DNA of 64,000 bases from Spirosoma sp. 48-14 (GTDB taxonomy: Bacteria; Bacteroidota; Bacteroidia; Cytophagales; Spirosomataceae): positions 361,110-425,109 of the forward strand of contig NZ_MKUD01000010.1 of NCBI RefSeq assembly GCF_001898575.1, written 5' to 3'. Made by a program: the position numbers and the translations under genes. Position 1 is the first letter of the stretch, and each line of letters starts with the position of its first letter. Shown here piece after piece: positions 26,579 to 35,130 of this stretch. The notes beneath the pieces are model-generated. The model ran no database searches. It had not been told where the DNA came from and was given only the letters and a program-made list of their open reading frames with translations.

Positions 26579-28982
26579 AATTGCCTTGTCTGTAGCTGTG
26601 CTGCTGGGTTTTGCCTGCGGCCCCTCATTTGATCCAAATGAGTTTATGAGTTTTTTTCAGCCCGAATCGGCTACCATGCTGCCGAGCGACCGAGGGTTTG
26701 TGTTTTCTCCCCAGCTCTATGCCGATAATGAATGGGGTGTTTCGTATGAAGATACCCTGGTGATTGACGAAAATGTACGGGCCTGGGCTTCGTATGCCGG
26801 AGGAAAGTTGTCCGATACCGAAGTGAGCAAGGCACTTTACAAAGAAGAGCCCGGTGCCGTTACGAAACTGACCTCGATACTGGAAACGTCTAAAACTCCG
26901 GCCGTGTCCTATCTGAAATTCGCCTGGTCGGCCGATGATGGACAGGCAAGCCCCTGGGCAACAGACGCTGCACCGATCGATAGTGCGCAATTGCCGCAAC
27001 TGCTGGAAGAAGCCAAAGCGGCTTATAAAACGACGAGCGATGCTTTTTTGAAAGAGCGGTATGCATTTCAGGCGGTTAAGCTGGCGTGCGAACGCGCCGA
27101 TTATAAGCAGGCATCTCAGTTGTACGATCGGCTAGTAAAGCCTTTGCCAAAGAAAACGTTCATAAGCGACTGGGCTCTCTGCCGTAGGGCGGGGGCAACG
27201 CTGGCATTGGGCGATACATCGCGGGCGATTTATGAATTCGCTCAGGTGTTTGATCGTTGCCCATCGCGACGGAGGGCAGCCGAAACAAGCCTGCGAAAAT
27301 ATGGAATCACGTTTCGCGACGAAGCGCTACAGTACGCCAAAACAGATGGGGAACGAGCTGCCGTTTATGCATTGTGTGCCATTCAGCCGGGGCAGGACGC
27401 GCTGGAACTGCTCAAAGCACTCGTGCATCTGGCTCCCAAAAATCCACTGGTCGAACTGATTATGGCGCGGGAAATCAACCGGAACGAGTATTATTTTTTC
27501 ATGGATGGGCCTGAGTACATGCACAGTACTTACAGTTCTGAGCCAGATTCGCTTGGGTTCGTTGGCCGTCGGGCCGAGTCCGTGTCCTATTTCGATAAAC
27601 TTCGGGCGTTTGCGCTTGAATCGGCTGAGAATAAAGCGCTTGGCGACGGAGCATTCTGGTACACCGCGACTGCGTACCTGGACTATATTGGGAAGGATTA
27701 CAAAGAGGCACAAACGCATTTGGATCAGGCGACTCAACTTCCGACCAGCAATCCGAATCTGAAAAAACAGATTGCCTTACAACGCATGCTGCTGCTGGCC
27801 GCTCAAACATCAGTCATGACACCCGACGTTGAGCATCAGCTAATTGGTTACCTGGAGGAGTTCGATACGACCCAGAGCTTCCGGCTGAACAACGCGTTTG
27901 TGGCGACCTGCAAACAGTTTGCTGCTATTTATCAGCAGAAAGTAGAGACTAAACAGGGCTGGTTCGCCAGTTGTACGCGTTCGAAAACCCCCGATGTCGA
28001 TGGGTCGAGTCAGGCGAAAGCGTACCTGTTAACCATGTTGACAACGAAGGGGAATGGGGACTTTTCGAGCATTGCCGACCCAATCGCTATTGAAGATTCG
28101 GTGCCGTCGACTACTGTTCGACAAACGCTTGCCTATGCCAGTCAAGCCAGCCTGACCGATTTCGATAAGCGACTGTTAAAATTATCGGGCCTAACCAGCG
28201 ACTACCTGAATCTGCTCCTTGGCCGACGACTTATGATGGAACATCACTATGCCGAGGCTACCGACGTATTTACCAAAGTAGACCCGAAAACGTGGAAGAA
28301 CGATGCCTTCACAACGTTCTTTACGAATAACCCCTTTGCCATAAAAATGCCCCGTTTGCAAGGAAAAGGCGTCAACTTCCCCGCTGAGTCAGAAGAAAAC
28401 CCCTACACCCCAGTCACTTTTGCCCGACGTATGGCTGAACTTGAGCAGCAGGCGAAATCAGCTTCGGGCGATAAAGCGGCTGAACTCTACTATCTGTTAG
28501 GGTGTGGTGCCTGGAATATGAGTTGGTACGGTAACGCCTGGCTTGTAACAAAGTCTTTCTGGAGTGGGGGAGAGCCACCCGTTTATGATACGCCAACCGA
28601 TCCGACACAGAAACAAAAACGTTTCGATGAACTGATGCATACGGACTATTACACGACGACTACGGCCCGTACCTATTTCGAAAAGTCGGCCAAATCGGCT
28701 AAAACGCCCGCTCTGGCCGATCGCTCGGCCTATATGGCGGCCCGGTGTGAAGCCAATGCTTTTTCGTTACAGAAGTCCATCGAGCAGGTTCGGAATGGCT
28801 ATGTGTATGAGGAGGATTCAACCTTTGTGAAAAACATGCTGGCCCTTCGCAAAACGAAGTATGCTCAGTATTACAAAGACTTTTTCAACAATCACACGAA
28901 TAGCCCGTTCAACCAGGAAATGATTCGCGAATGTGCGATGTACAAAGATTTCCTGTCGTTTGGCGAGGATCTGGAAAAATAA
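26541..28982 (+). CDS. Large uncharacterised lipoprotein with TPR-like helices
   Basis: 813 residues. The start is GTG at 26541, inside the end of the preceding gene, and gives a signal peptide with lipobox LLGFAC followed by GPSFDPNEFMSFFQPE. The rest is mostly alpha-helical with repeat-like pairs (KLACERADYKQASQLYDRLVK, EFAQVFDRCPSRRRAAETSL, AYLDYIGKDYKEAQTHLDQA), consistent with TPR-type solenoids. Later regions are Tyr/Thr-rich (HTDYYTTTTARTYFEKSAKSA). It is probably anchored to the outer or inner membrane and works with the preceding lipoprotein. The function is unknown. Confidence 0.75.
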   Translation: MKPSKPSSVRFRKIALSVAVLLGFACGPSFDPNEFMSFFQPESATMLPSDRGFVFSPQLYADNEWGVSYEDTLVIDENVRAWASYAGGKLSDTEVSKALYKEEPGAVTKLTSILETSKTPAVSYLKFAWSADDGQASPWATDAAPIDSAQLPQLLEEAKAAYKTTSDAFLKERYAFQAVKLACERADYKQASQLYDRLVKPLPKKTFISDWALCRRAGATLALGDTSRAIYEFAQVFDRCPSRRRAAETSLRKYGITFRDEALQYAKTDGERAAVYALCAIQPGQDALELLKALVHLAPKNPLVELIMAREINRNEYYFFMDGPEYMHSTYSSEPDSLGFVGRRAESVSYFDKLRAFALESAENKALGDGAFWYTATAYLDYIGKDYKEAQTHLDQATQLPTSNPNLKKQIALQRMLLLAAQTSVMTPDVEHQLIGYLEEFDTTQSFRLNNAFVATCKQFAAIYQQKVETKQGWFASCTRSKTPDVDGSSQAKAYLLTMLTTKGNGDFSSIADPIAIEDSVPSTTVRQTLAYASQASLTDFDKRLLKLSGLTSDYLNLLLGRRLMMEHHYAEATDVFTKVDPKTWKNDAFTTFFTNNPFAIKMPRLQGKGVNFPAESEENPYTPVTFARRMAELEQQAKSASGDKAAELYYLLGCGAWNMSWYGNAWLVTKSFWSGGEPPVYDTPTDPTQKQKRFDELMHTDYYTTTTARTYFEKSAKSAKTPALADRSAYMAARCEANAFSLQKSIEQVRNGYVYEEDSTFVKNMLALRKTKYAQYYKDFFNNHTNSPFNQEMIRECAMYKDFLSFGEDLEK

Positions 28983-29039
28983 GACGGATATGTTTCGGTA
29001 GGCGGAGTACCTAAAATCGACTGAAATAATCAGATACAG

Positions 29040-29684
29040 ATGGAGACCAAACCCAAGGCTGGCGGAAACTTCAATGCGGTTGCACCCATTTACGATTTAC
29101 TCGCCTTCCTTGTATTTGGTCGAAAGCTACAGCAGGCGCAGCTAACCTGGCTGAATCGGATTCCGACGGGGGCTACGGTACTACTCGTCGGTGGTGGAAC
29201 GGGCTGGCTGTTGCAGCAGGTATTGACGCGTTGCAAGCCGAAGCGCGTGGTTTATCTGGAAGCCTCAGCCCAGATGCTCGCCCGAGCCAGTCGGCGGATG
29301 GTGCGTCTGTCGGTAATGGGTAGCGTTGAGTTTCGATTGGGGGATGAAACCAGTCTGACCGATGAAGAGCGTTTTGATGTGATCCTGACGCCATTTGTAC
29401 TGGATCTTTTTTCGGAATCGTTTCTACAAGACTCATTCGTACCCCGGCTATACAGTGTGCTGAAACCGGGTGGCTTATGGTTGGTTACCGACTTTGTACC
29501 CACCACTGTCGGATGGCAACGAGCCCTTCTTTGGATAATGATCCGGTTTTTTCGGTTGACGGCGGGTATCCAGACCCGACAGTTAGCCAATTGGCAGCGG
29601 GTGCTTGCAGTAGCTAACTTGTCGGCGCGGGAGCAGGGGTACCATCTGAAAGGAATGGTGGCTACTGACGTTTGGGTTCGGTAG
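29040..29684 (+). CDS. Class I SAM-dependent methyltransferase
   Basis: 214 residues with motif I VLLVGGGTGWLLQQV, the acidic post-I YLEASAQMLARA, and the FDVILTPFVLDLFSE and LKPGGLWLVTDFVP blocks typical of UbiE-like small-molecule methyltransferases. The N-terminus GGNFNAVAPIYDLLAFLVFGR is also UbiE-like. The menaquinone genes menE and menB lie 1-4 kb away, but the sequence is too divergent to call it MenG. Its C-terminus (WQRVLAVANLSARE) is ordinary for the family. Substrate unknown. Confidence 0.85.
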   Translation: METKPKAGGNFNAVAPIYDLLAFLVFGRKLQQAQLTWLNRIPTGATVLLVGGGTGWLLQQVLTRCKPKRVVYLEASAQMLARASRRMVRLSVMGSVEFRLGDETSLTDEERFDVILTPFVLDLFSESFLQDSFVPRLYSVLKPGGLWLVTDFVPTTVGWQRALLWIMIRFFRLTAGIQTRQLANWQRVLAVANLSAREQGYHLKGMVATDVWVR

Positions 29685-29708
29685 CCTGCTTCTAGCCCAC
29701 CTACCCAT

Positions 29709-30443
29709 CTATAAGTTGCTGAAGAGCTTAATCAAGGCGGGAACCGCATGAATATCATACCACTCTTCACCACCCAGATTCAACCATCGCCCGTCCCGTT
29801 TTGGACGTTTGAGCAGCGCATCATCTGGTGAAAACTCATGGGCGTACACCTTACTCATGATTTGCTGGAGAGTGGTCCAGGGAAACGTACGCGAACGTTC
29901 ACGTCGCTGCTCCAGGCTGCGGATCGTTACCTGTCGTTCAGCAAAGGAACCTGTCAGGTACACTTCAATATCGCCCTGTCGGCTGTTGAGATCGAGGTAG
30001 ATTAGTTCGAAAGGGCGTTCGCGACCTGTAATTTCATAGGTCGCCTGCATTAATTCCTGAATCAGATAGTGCCAATCGTCGATGTTGTTTGGCTGGCCTT
30101 CTTTCCGGGCACCATTGGCTTCAATAGCCATATTCCAGAAGTCGTCATCCTCCTCCAGCGAATCCTCCTCCAGCGGTTGTAGTTCGGTTTTTCGAATCAG
30201 GGCTGTCACTGTGTCCAGCCAGGTTTTGGGCAACTGACCTTTCCAGCTAAAATCGTCATCGCGGGTATAGCCCTCAGCCTGTAACTCATCGTCGTCAATG
30301 TCGTCGCGGTCGGGATAGGTAATGACAAGCTCAATCTGTAAGGCATTGCTGCCAACCGGACGGGCCGAGAGGGTGTAAAAATAGGCGTATGGGGCTGGTA
30401 ACGAACGAGCGGTCTGGTAGCGAATCTGAAGGTGTTTAAACAT
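29709..30443 (-). CDS. Hypothetical acidic protein, 244 residues
   Basis: A soluble protein rich in Asp and Glu (DRDDIDDDELQAEGYTRDDD, EEDSLEEDDDFWNM). Strands at the N-terminus and a helical C-terminus are predicted by eye. No known domain is recognised. It is the last gene of a minus-strand run with the Rieske protein, DUF2809 and menE. It begins 23 nt after menE ends, so it is probably co-transcribed. The role is unknown. Confidence 0.7.
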   Translation of the reverse strand: MFKHLQIRYQTARSLPAPYAYFYTLSARPVGSNALQIELVITYPDRDDIDDDELQAEGYTRDDDFSWKGQLPKTWLDTVTALIRKTELQPLEEDSLEEDDDFWNMAIEANGARKEGQPNNIDDWHYLIQELMQATYEITGRERPFELIYLDLNSRQGDIEVYLTGSFAERQVTIRSLEQRRERSRTFPWTTLQQIMSKVYAHEFSPDDALLKRPKRDGRWLNLGGEEWYDIHAVPALIKLFSNL

Positions 30444-30466
30444 ACATGTTGATAGAAAACCAGCCC

Positions 30467-31552
30467 TCAGGAGGGTGATTGGTCAAGATAAGTGGCGACG
30501 GTTGCCCGACGGTCAAGTTTACCCGTAGGGGTTTCGGCAAAATTAGGGACAATAATGACATCTTTGGGAACGGCGTATTTCCCGATCTGCTGACGGATGT
30601 CGGCCTGCGCTGTTTCCCAGGCTCGCCAAAATAATTCGGGCGGTGTGGAATGAGCCTGTTCAACGAAGGCTACTACGCGCTTTCCCAATTGATCATCGGG
30701 TAATCCAGCAACGAAAACCCGATAGGAGAGCCCGTAGTCGGTTAGTACTTGATTGATTCGCTGCTCAATCAATTCGGGTTGTAGTTTAACCCCTCCTGAA
30801 TTGATGATGGTATCAGCCCGGCCCAGCAGACGAAAATGCAGGTTGTCCAGTAATTCAACCACGTCGTTGGTCTGGACCCGCACAAAATTGGTGGCGGCTG
30901 ATGTAATGTGTAAACAACCTCGTTCGTCGGTGCCAAGGGTCACGCTCTTAAGCGCGGTGAATACATCCGATGCGCTCGGGCCATTCAGTCGGCGGAGGGC
31001 AATGTGAGAAACCGTTTCGGTCATGCCATAGGTGGCGAAAATAGGGGCTGAAATCACTTGCAATGCCTTCTCCAAAGCCGGGCTGGTAGCTGCACCGCCT
31101 ACCAGTATGGCCTTCATGCCATTCAGAATTGGAAGCTTATCGGGCGATTTTTCCAGAATTGTCTGGAGTTGCAGGGGGACAAGGGCCGTAAAAGCGAAAT
31201 GGGAGGTTGCCAGGTCAAGGTGTTCTAGTGGGTTACTGGAGGGTTCAAGGATAGTCATGGGTAGACCAAGTTCCATGCCTCGGACCAACATCATAATACC
31301 GGCTACATACCGAATATTCAGGCAAACCAGTGCTGGGTCGCCTGCCTGTAGTCCAAGGGTCTGCCCGGTTAGGTGGGCACTGGCCTGCATCTGCGCCCGC
31401 GTCAGTCGAATCGGTTTAGGCGTTCCGGTCGATCCCGATGTATGGAGAACAAATTCTGTTTGCCCACTTTGCCAGGCTTTACAAAAATCCAGTGCTTCAG
31501 ATTCGTAAGGCGTAGCAGGCTGGGGCCAAACGTTGGGTGACAGAATAAGCAT
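30467..31552 (-). CDS. menE: o-Succinylbenzoate-CoA ligase (MenE), short form
   Basis: 361 residues of the AMP-forming adenylate enzyme family. The phosphate-binding motif is TSGSTGTPKPIRLTRAQM, ATYGMTETVSH is the A5-type motif, and LGRADTIINSGGVKLQPELIE is the hinge with GRxD. It is shorter than classical MenE (about 450-550), as is usual in Bacteroidota. It activates o-succinylbenzoate to its CoA ester for menaquinone synthesis in the cytoplasm. MenB, the next enzyme in the pathway, lies nearby at 33135. The gene follows DUF2809 by 15 nt. Confidence 0.88.
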   Translation of the reverse strand: MLILSPNVWPQPATPYESEALDFCKAWQSGQTEFVLHTSGSTGTPKPIRLTRAQMQASAHLTGQTLGLQAGDPALVCLNIRYVAGIMMLVRGMELGLPMTILEPSSNPLEHLDLATSHFAFTALVPLQLQTILEKSPDKLPILNGMKAILVGGAATSPALEKALQVISAPIFATYGMTETVSHIALRRLNGPSASDVFTALKSVTLGTDERGCLHITSAATNFVRVQTNDVVELLDNLHFRLLGRADTIINSGGVKLQPELIEQRINQVLTDYGLSYRVFVAGLPDDQLGKRVVAFVEQAHSTPPELFWRAWETAQADIRQQIGKYAVPKDVIIVPNFAETPTGKLDRRATVATYLDQSPS

Positions 31553-31567
31553 GGTGTAAAATGACTG

Positions 31568-31981
31568 TTAGGGGTGCGCGGCCTGTACCGGGTTATCAGA
31601 TCGGCTTGAAGTAGAAAGTAGCAGGAATTCGGTAACAGCTCCGGCTGCAATGCCGAATGCATAACAGATCAGATCACTCCAGAGAAAGCCAAAACCCAGT
31701 ACCAGACCGCCTAATCGGGTTGATCGCAGGTAGTCGATCCAGGGGGCGTGGTACAATTGACTGATTTCTATGCACACACAAAACAAAAGGGCGATGAGTG
31801 TAATCATGCGTGTTGACCATCGGCGGAACAGGAGTCCGACGCCCAGAAACACCATCAATGCCCATAACGCATCACCTGCATAATTCCGAATGAATGAGAT
31901 ATTGCTCAAAAAAGATCGCGATGCCAGTCCAAATCCTATGACACTGATCAGTAGGAGTCCATAAATAATACGATTGCGCAC
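31568..31981 (-). CDS. DUF2809 family membrane protein
   Basis: 137 residues with four hydrophobic segments. The DUF2809 pattern is clear: IRNYAGDALWALMVFLGVGLLF, then ALLFCVCIEISQLYHAPWID, LRSTRLGGLVLGFGFLWSDLICYAFG. It sits in the inner membrane; the function is unknown. The first codon is GTG at 31981. It lies between the Rieske gene (14 nt) and menE (15 nt), so all three are likely in one transcript. Confidence 0.88.
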   Translation of the reverse strand: MRNRIIYGLLLISVIGFGLASRSFLSNISFIRNYAGDALWALMVFLGVGLLFRRWSTRMITLIALLFCVCIEISQLYHAPWIDYLRSTRLGGLVLGFGFLWSDLICYAFGIAAGAVTEFLLLSTSSRSDNPVQAAHP

Positions 31982-31995
31982 AGATATAGGATCAC

Positions 31996-32427
31996 TTAAT
32001 TATGGACTCGAATGGTTTTTGCCGTCAGGTTGGTCTCAACAATGTATTGTGTAAGCGGAACGACTGCCGGGCCTGCAATGACATCGCCATTCGGAGCGAA
32101 GCGGGAGAGGTGTAACGGGCAATAAAATTGATTCTCTACGGATTTGTAAACCAGTTGGGTGTTTTGATGCGTACAGTTGGCCGATACAGCTATATACTGC
32201 CCATCTTTTGTTTGGGCGACGATCACCCCATTGCTGATTACATAGCCTCCCTTTACGGTCAGATTTTCGTTGGCCCGATCGTCCAGTCGCAGTGTGAAAT
32301 CAACTTTTTGGGTAGGTGCGGGCGGAGGAGTGCCATCAGCCTGATCGCTACAGCCAATCATACAGCGCTTCAGTACGATGGCGCCAATGCTGGTTCCGAC
32401 CAGCCGGAAAAAATCCTGACGGTGCAT
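31996..32427 (-). CDS. Rieske [2Fe-2S] domain lipoprotein-like protein
   Basis: The 2Fe-2S ligands are complete: Cys85-Thr-His87 in NCTHQNTQLVYKS and Cys103-Pro-Leu-His106 in YCPLHLSRF. The N-terminus MHRQDFFRLVGTSIGAIVLKRCMIGCSDQ has a Tat-like RQDFFRLVG core and a possible lipobox, so it is exported. I chose the start at 32427 because it gives a normal signal; ATGs at 32466 and 32490 would add 13 or 21 residues. It should carry electrons at the membrane, perhaps with the menaquinone pool made by neighbouring genes. The partner is unknown. Confidence 0.85.
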   Translation of the reverse strand: MHRQDFFRLVGTSIGAIVLKRCMIGCSDQADGTPPPAPTQKVDFTLRLDDRANENLTVKGGYVISNGVIVAQTKDGQYIAVSANCTHQNTQLVYKSVENQFYCPLHLSRFAPNGDVIAGPAVVPLTQYIVETNLTAKTIRVHN

Positions 32428-32584
32428 TGTTGGCTGATCTGAGGGCAGAAACGTAGTATCCATAGCGGTTTTGATGTACTTTTGTGGCATTATACCGGAT
32501 TCATCGGTGTAAATATGCGTTATTTTTTGTCATTCAACGACAGCAAACAAATACGTTTGCCGGGCGGTTACCCAATTAACAAAT

Positions 32585-33043
32585 ATGGAAGAAGCGAAAG
32601 TTTTTATCAATCCGATTTCACCGGATAAAGTTGCCGAATCACCAGGATTGCTGGCTTATGCCCACTCGGTTGGCGGAGCCATCATTCGACCTGAAGACAA
32701 AGGTAAAATTACAGGGCGGGCTGTTGCAGCCATGCGTGAGCAAACCGACATGCAGCTCAGTCAACTGTATAAACAAATGCAGTTGCTGGCTGAGCAGGCT
32801 ACGGCCATTCGGAATCGGGTCGAAATATCCGAGCGTATTTATGCAGCACAAATGAGTTTTGAACCCGTGGTTGGCCATACGTATTATTTTTATCAGCGTA
32901 AAAACGGTACGGACCTTCTCTCAATGGTCGCTCCCAATGAGTGGGGGCGTAAATTTCCTTTTGAACGTTGTCTCGCCACGGTTCGTATGATGGCCGATCA
33001 TACGTGGGATGTGCAGTATCATGAAGTTTCATTTAATGAGTGA
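32585..33043 (+). CDS. DUF2452 family protein
   Basis: 152 residues beginning FINPISPDKVAESPGLLAYAHSVGGAIIRPEDKGKI, a typical DUF2452 start. The coiled MREQTDMQLSQLYKQMQLLAEQA and the VGHTYYFYQRKNG and MVAPNEWGR blocks follow. It is soluble and cytoplasmic; the function is not known. The stop codon TGA (33041-33043) lies inside the first unit of a tandem-unit hairpin. It is divergent from the Rieske gene and upstream of menB. Confidence 0.87.
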   Translation: MEEAKVFINPISPDKVAESPGLLAYAHSVGGAIIRPEDKGKITGRAVAAMREQTDMQLSQLYKQMQLLAEQATAIRNRVEISERIYAAQMSFEPVVGHTYYFYQRKNGTDLLSMVAPNEWGRKFPFERCLATVRMMADHTWDVQYHEVSFNE

Positions 33044-33127
33044 AAGAGTGAAAGAGCGAAAGAGTGCTAGTGCGGAATTCCGGCTTTATTTTCTCTATCG
33101 CTCTTTCACTCTTTCACTCTTTCACTC
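33038..33127. repeat. Inverted repeat of 8-bp tandem units overlapping the DUF2452 stop
   Basis: The left arm 33038-33066 is GAGTGAAA-type 8-bp units repeated almost four times. The right arm 33099-33127 is the reverse complement with two mismatches. The loop is 32 nt. The TGA stop of the upstream gene is in the first unit, and menB starts 8 nt after the right arm. Strong hairpin, probable terminator or processing signal. Confidence 0.8.
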
Positions 33128-33134
33128 TTAATTT

Positions 33135-33959
33135 ATGACGAGTAACTACCCTTGGGAACCCATTAAAGAATACAAGGAAATCCTGTTCAGCTACTACGAC
33201 GGGATTGCTAAAATCAGTATCAACCGACCACATAAGCGCAACGCCTTTACGCCATTGACCGTTAAGGAGATGTCGGAAGCGATGGAGATTGCCCGGCAGG
33301 ACGAACGGGTTGGCGTAATTATTTTGACAGGTGAAGGGGGCGAAGCCTTCTGTTCAGGTGGTGATCAGTCGGTACGCGGACATGGCGGGTACGTTGGGGA
33401 AGACAAAGTGCCACGATTAAACGTATTGGACCTGCAAATGCAAATCCGCCGTATTCCAAAGCCTGTCATTGCAATGGTGGCAGGGTATGCCATTGGCGGT
33501 GGGCACGTACTGCACGTAATCTGCGATTTGTCGATTGCCGCCGAAAATGCCCGCTTTGGCCAAACAGGCCCCAAAGTAGGGTCATTCGATGGAGGCTTTG
33601 GCGCTTCATTCCTGGCTCGGGTGGTCGGTCAGAAAAAGGCCCGGGAAATCTGGTATTTATGCGATCAGTATGATGCTCAGGAGGCTCTGGAAATGGGGCT
33701 GGTCAACAAAGTTGTGCCCCTTGAGCAATTGGAGGAGGTAACAATTAGCTGGTGCCGGAAAATCCTTGAAAAAAGCCCTATTGCCATTCGGATGCTGAAA
33801 GCGTCGTTCAATGCTGAGCTGGATGGGCAGGCCGGTATACAGCAGTTGGCTGGTGATGCCACGTTGCTCTATTACCTGTCGGAGGAGGCCAAAGAAGGGA
33901 AAGACGCGTTTTTGGAAAAGCGTAAACCCGATTTTAGTAAGTTCCCAAAATTCCCATAG
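33135..33959 (+). CDS. menB: 1,4-dihydroxy-2-naphthoyl-CoA synthase (MenB)
   Basis: 274 residues, the normal MenB length. It has crotonase-fold signatures [59 protein letters not shown] and the C-terminal [13 protein letters not shown] seen in MenB. It closes o-succinylbenzoyl-CoA to 1,4-dihydroxy-2-naphthoyl-CoA in menaquinone synthesis. menE is on the opposite strand 1.6 kb away. The gene begins directly after a hairpin, so either it has a promoter inside that region or some read-through occurs. Confidence 0.95.
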   Translation: MTSNYPWEPIKEYKEILFSYYDGIAKISINRPHKRNAFTPLTVKEMSEAMEIARQDERVGVIILTGEGGEAFCSGGDQSVRGHGGYVGEDKVPRLNVLDLQMQIRRIPKPVIAMVAGYAIGGGHVLHVICDLSIAAENARFGQTGPKVGSFDGGFGASFLARVVGQKKAREIWYLCDQYDAQEALEMGLVNKVVPLEQLEEVTISWCRKILEKSPIAIRMLKASFNAELDGQAGIQQLAGDATLLYYLSEEAKEGKDAFLEKRKPDFSKFPKFP

Positions 33960-33970
33960 TAGGGAAAAAA

Positions 33971-34034
33971 TCCGCTACACGGTTTACAATAAACGAATAG
34001 GGGAGTATTATCCTATTGTGAACCGTGTAGCGGA
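33971..34034 (+). terminator. Hairpin after menB
   Basis: Arms 33971-33991 and 34014-34034 pair over 21 bp with one mismatch around a 22-nt loop, starting 11 nt after the menB stop. There is no long T run, so it may be an mRNA-stabilising or processing structure rather than a classical terminator. Confidence 0.65.
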
Positions 34035-34194
34035 AACCAATCAGTTACTTTCTGGCTATTTATCCGTCTCTGATATGGTCTATCGCTAAGAATGTCATAG
34101 CTTTGGCGTAAAATTTAAATTTATCAGGGACGTTCAGGGGCCACTTTAGTTATGTATGAATAGTTAATTATTCATACTTTGGAAATCTCAACTT

Positions 34195-34638
34195 ATGACA
34201 ACATCATCTCTACCCAAAAGTGACCCCAGTCGAGTAGTGTATTTAGTAGACGATGATGAGGAGGATGCGATTCTGTTTGAGATGGCCATCCATGAAATTA
34301 TTCCTAATTGTCGATTACGCATTTTTTACAATGGCCTGATTCTTCTGGAAGTTCTGGCCGACCCCGCAGCCAAACCGCATTTGATTTTTCTGGATATGCA
34401 TATGCCGTATCCCGATGGGCTGGAAATTCTGATGAACCTAAAGATTAATCGGCAATGGGCTGATATTCCAGTAATTATGCTTACTGGTGTTGAAGATGTC
34501 GACAAAATATCGCTAGCTTACCAGTTAGGGGCTCAATCGGTGATTGTAAAACCCTCTACGCACAGCCAGTTACTAGACGTTGTTATCAGTATTCGGGAGT
34601 ACTGGTTCAAGACGGTTCGCCTTCCAGGTCAGGCTTAG
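34195..34638 (+). CDS. Single-domain response regulator (CheY-like)
   Basis: 147 residues with only a receiver domain. The acidic pocket is Asp19-21 in VYLVDDDEEDA, the phospho-acceptor is Asp67 in LIFLDMHMP, with Thr97 and Lys119 in VIVKPST. There is no output domain, so it probably signals by protein contact. The LD-HMP and the PYPDGLEILMNLK pattern resemble the Rcp1-type regulators that pair with phytochrome or hybrid kinases. The last 32 nt overlap the convergent gene 34607-35011. A sensor kinase gene lies close by on the other strand (35131-37002). Confidence 0.92.
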   Translation: MTTSSLPKSDPSRVVYLVDDDEEDAILFEMAIHEIIPNCRLRIFYNGLILLEVLADPAAKPHLIFLDMHMPYPDGLEILMNLKINRQWADIPVIMLTGVEDVDKISLAYQLGAQSVIVKPSTHSQLLDVVISIREYWFKTVRLPGQA

Positions 34639-35011
34639 TGGGAATTACGTGCTGCTCGATGTGTTCGAGCGATTTCAGATAATCCAGTAGCTCCTGTTCG
34701 CTGCCAAATAGCTTGGGTTCTTTCACGGGCAGTTTCAGTTTTAACGGCATTTTTACCAGGTCCGAATAGTTGCCGATTGGCTTTAGTTCGTATACAGCAG
34801 TAGCTACTTTCAATTCGTAAACATCAACCGGCTGGTCGATGACACTCATTTCTTCCAGGCGACCATCAAAGAAAATGCGCTCAATCTGAGCTTCGAAATA
34901 AGGGTAGGTGGGGCCTTTCTCATCCTGACGTCGTTGACCATGCTCCTGATTTACATAAACAGTAGCACCTACTTTGAAAGGGAGTTCAATTGGAGTAAAC
35001 GTAATCGTCAT
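34607..35011 (-). CDS. Hypothetical protein, 134 residues
   Basis: Soluble, beta-rich and Pro/Glu-containing (FKVGATVYVNQEHGQRRQDEKG, PYFEAQIERIFFDGRLEEMS, VYELKVATAVYELKPIGN). It ends in a helix (EQELLDYLKSLEHIEQHV). No family recognised. The 3' end overlaps the response regulator gene by 32 nt in convergent orientation. Its own promoter should lie between it and the kinase gene, which is transcribed towards it. Confidence 0.65.
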   Translation of the reverse strand: MTITFTPIELPFKVGATVYVNQEHGQRRQDEKGPTYPYFEAQIERIFFDGRLEEMSVIDQPVDVYELKVATAVYELKPIGNYSDLVKMPLKLKLPVKEPKLFGSEQELLDYLKSLEHIEQHVIPTKPDLEGEPS

Positions 35012-35130
35012 AACGATAAGGAGTTTGGCGGCTCCAAGGTAGCCGTCTTGTGTACGATTGCCAAAGATATGTTATAAGACGTATATGGTTTAGTAAATAA
35101 GTTGATAATTATATACGTTTTGTAAGACTG

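Noticed and set aside
33038-33127. Possible CRISPR-like array
   Set aside because: The 8-bp units have no spacers and are arranged as a hairpin; no cas gene is in the window.
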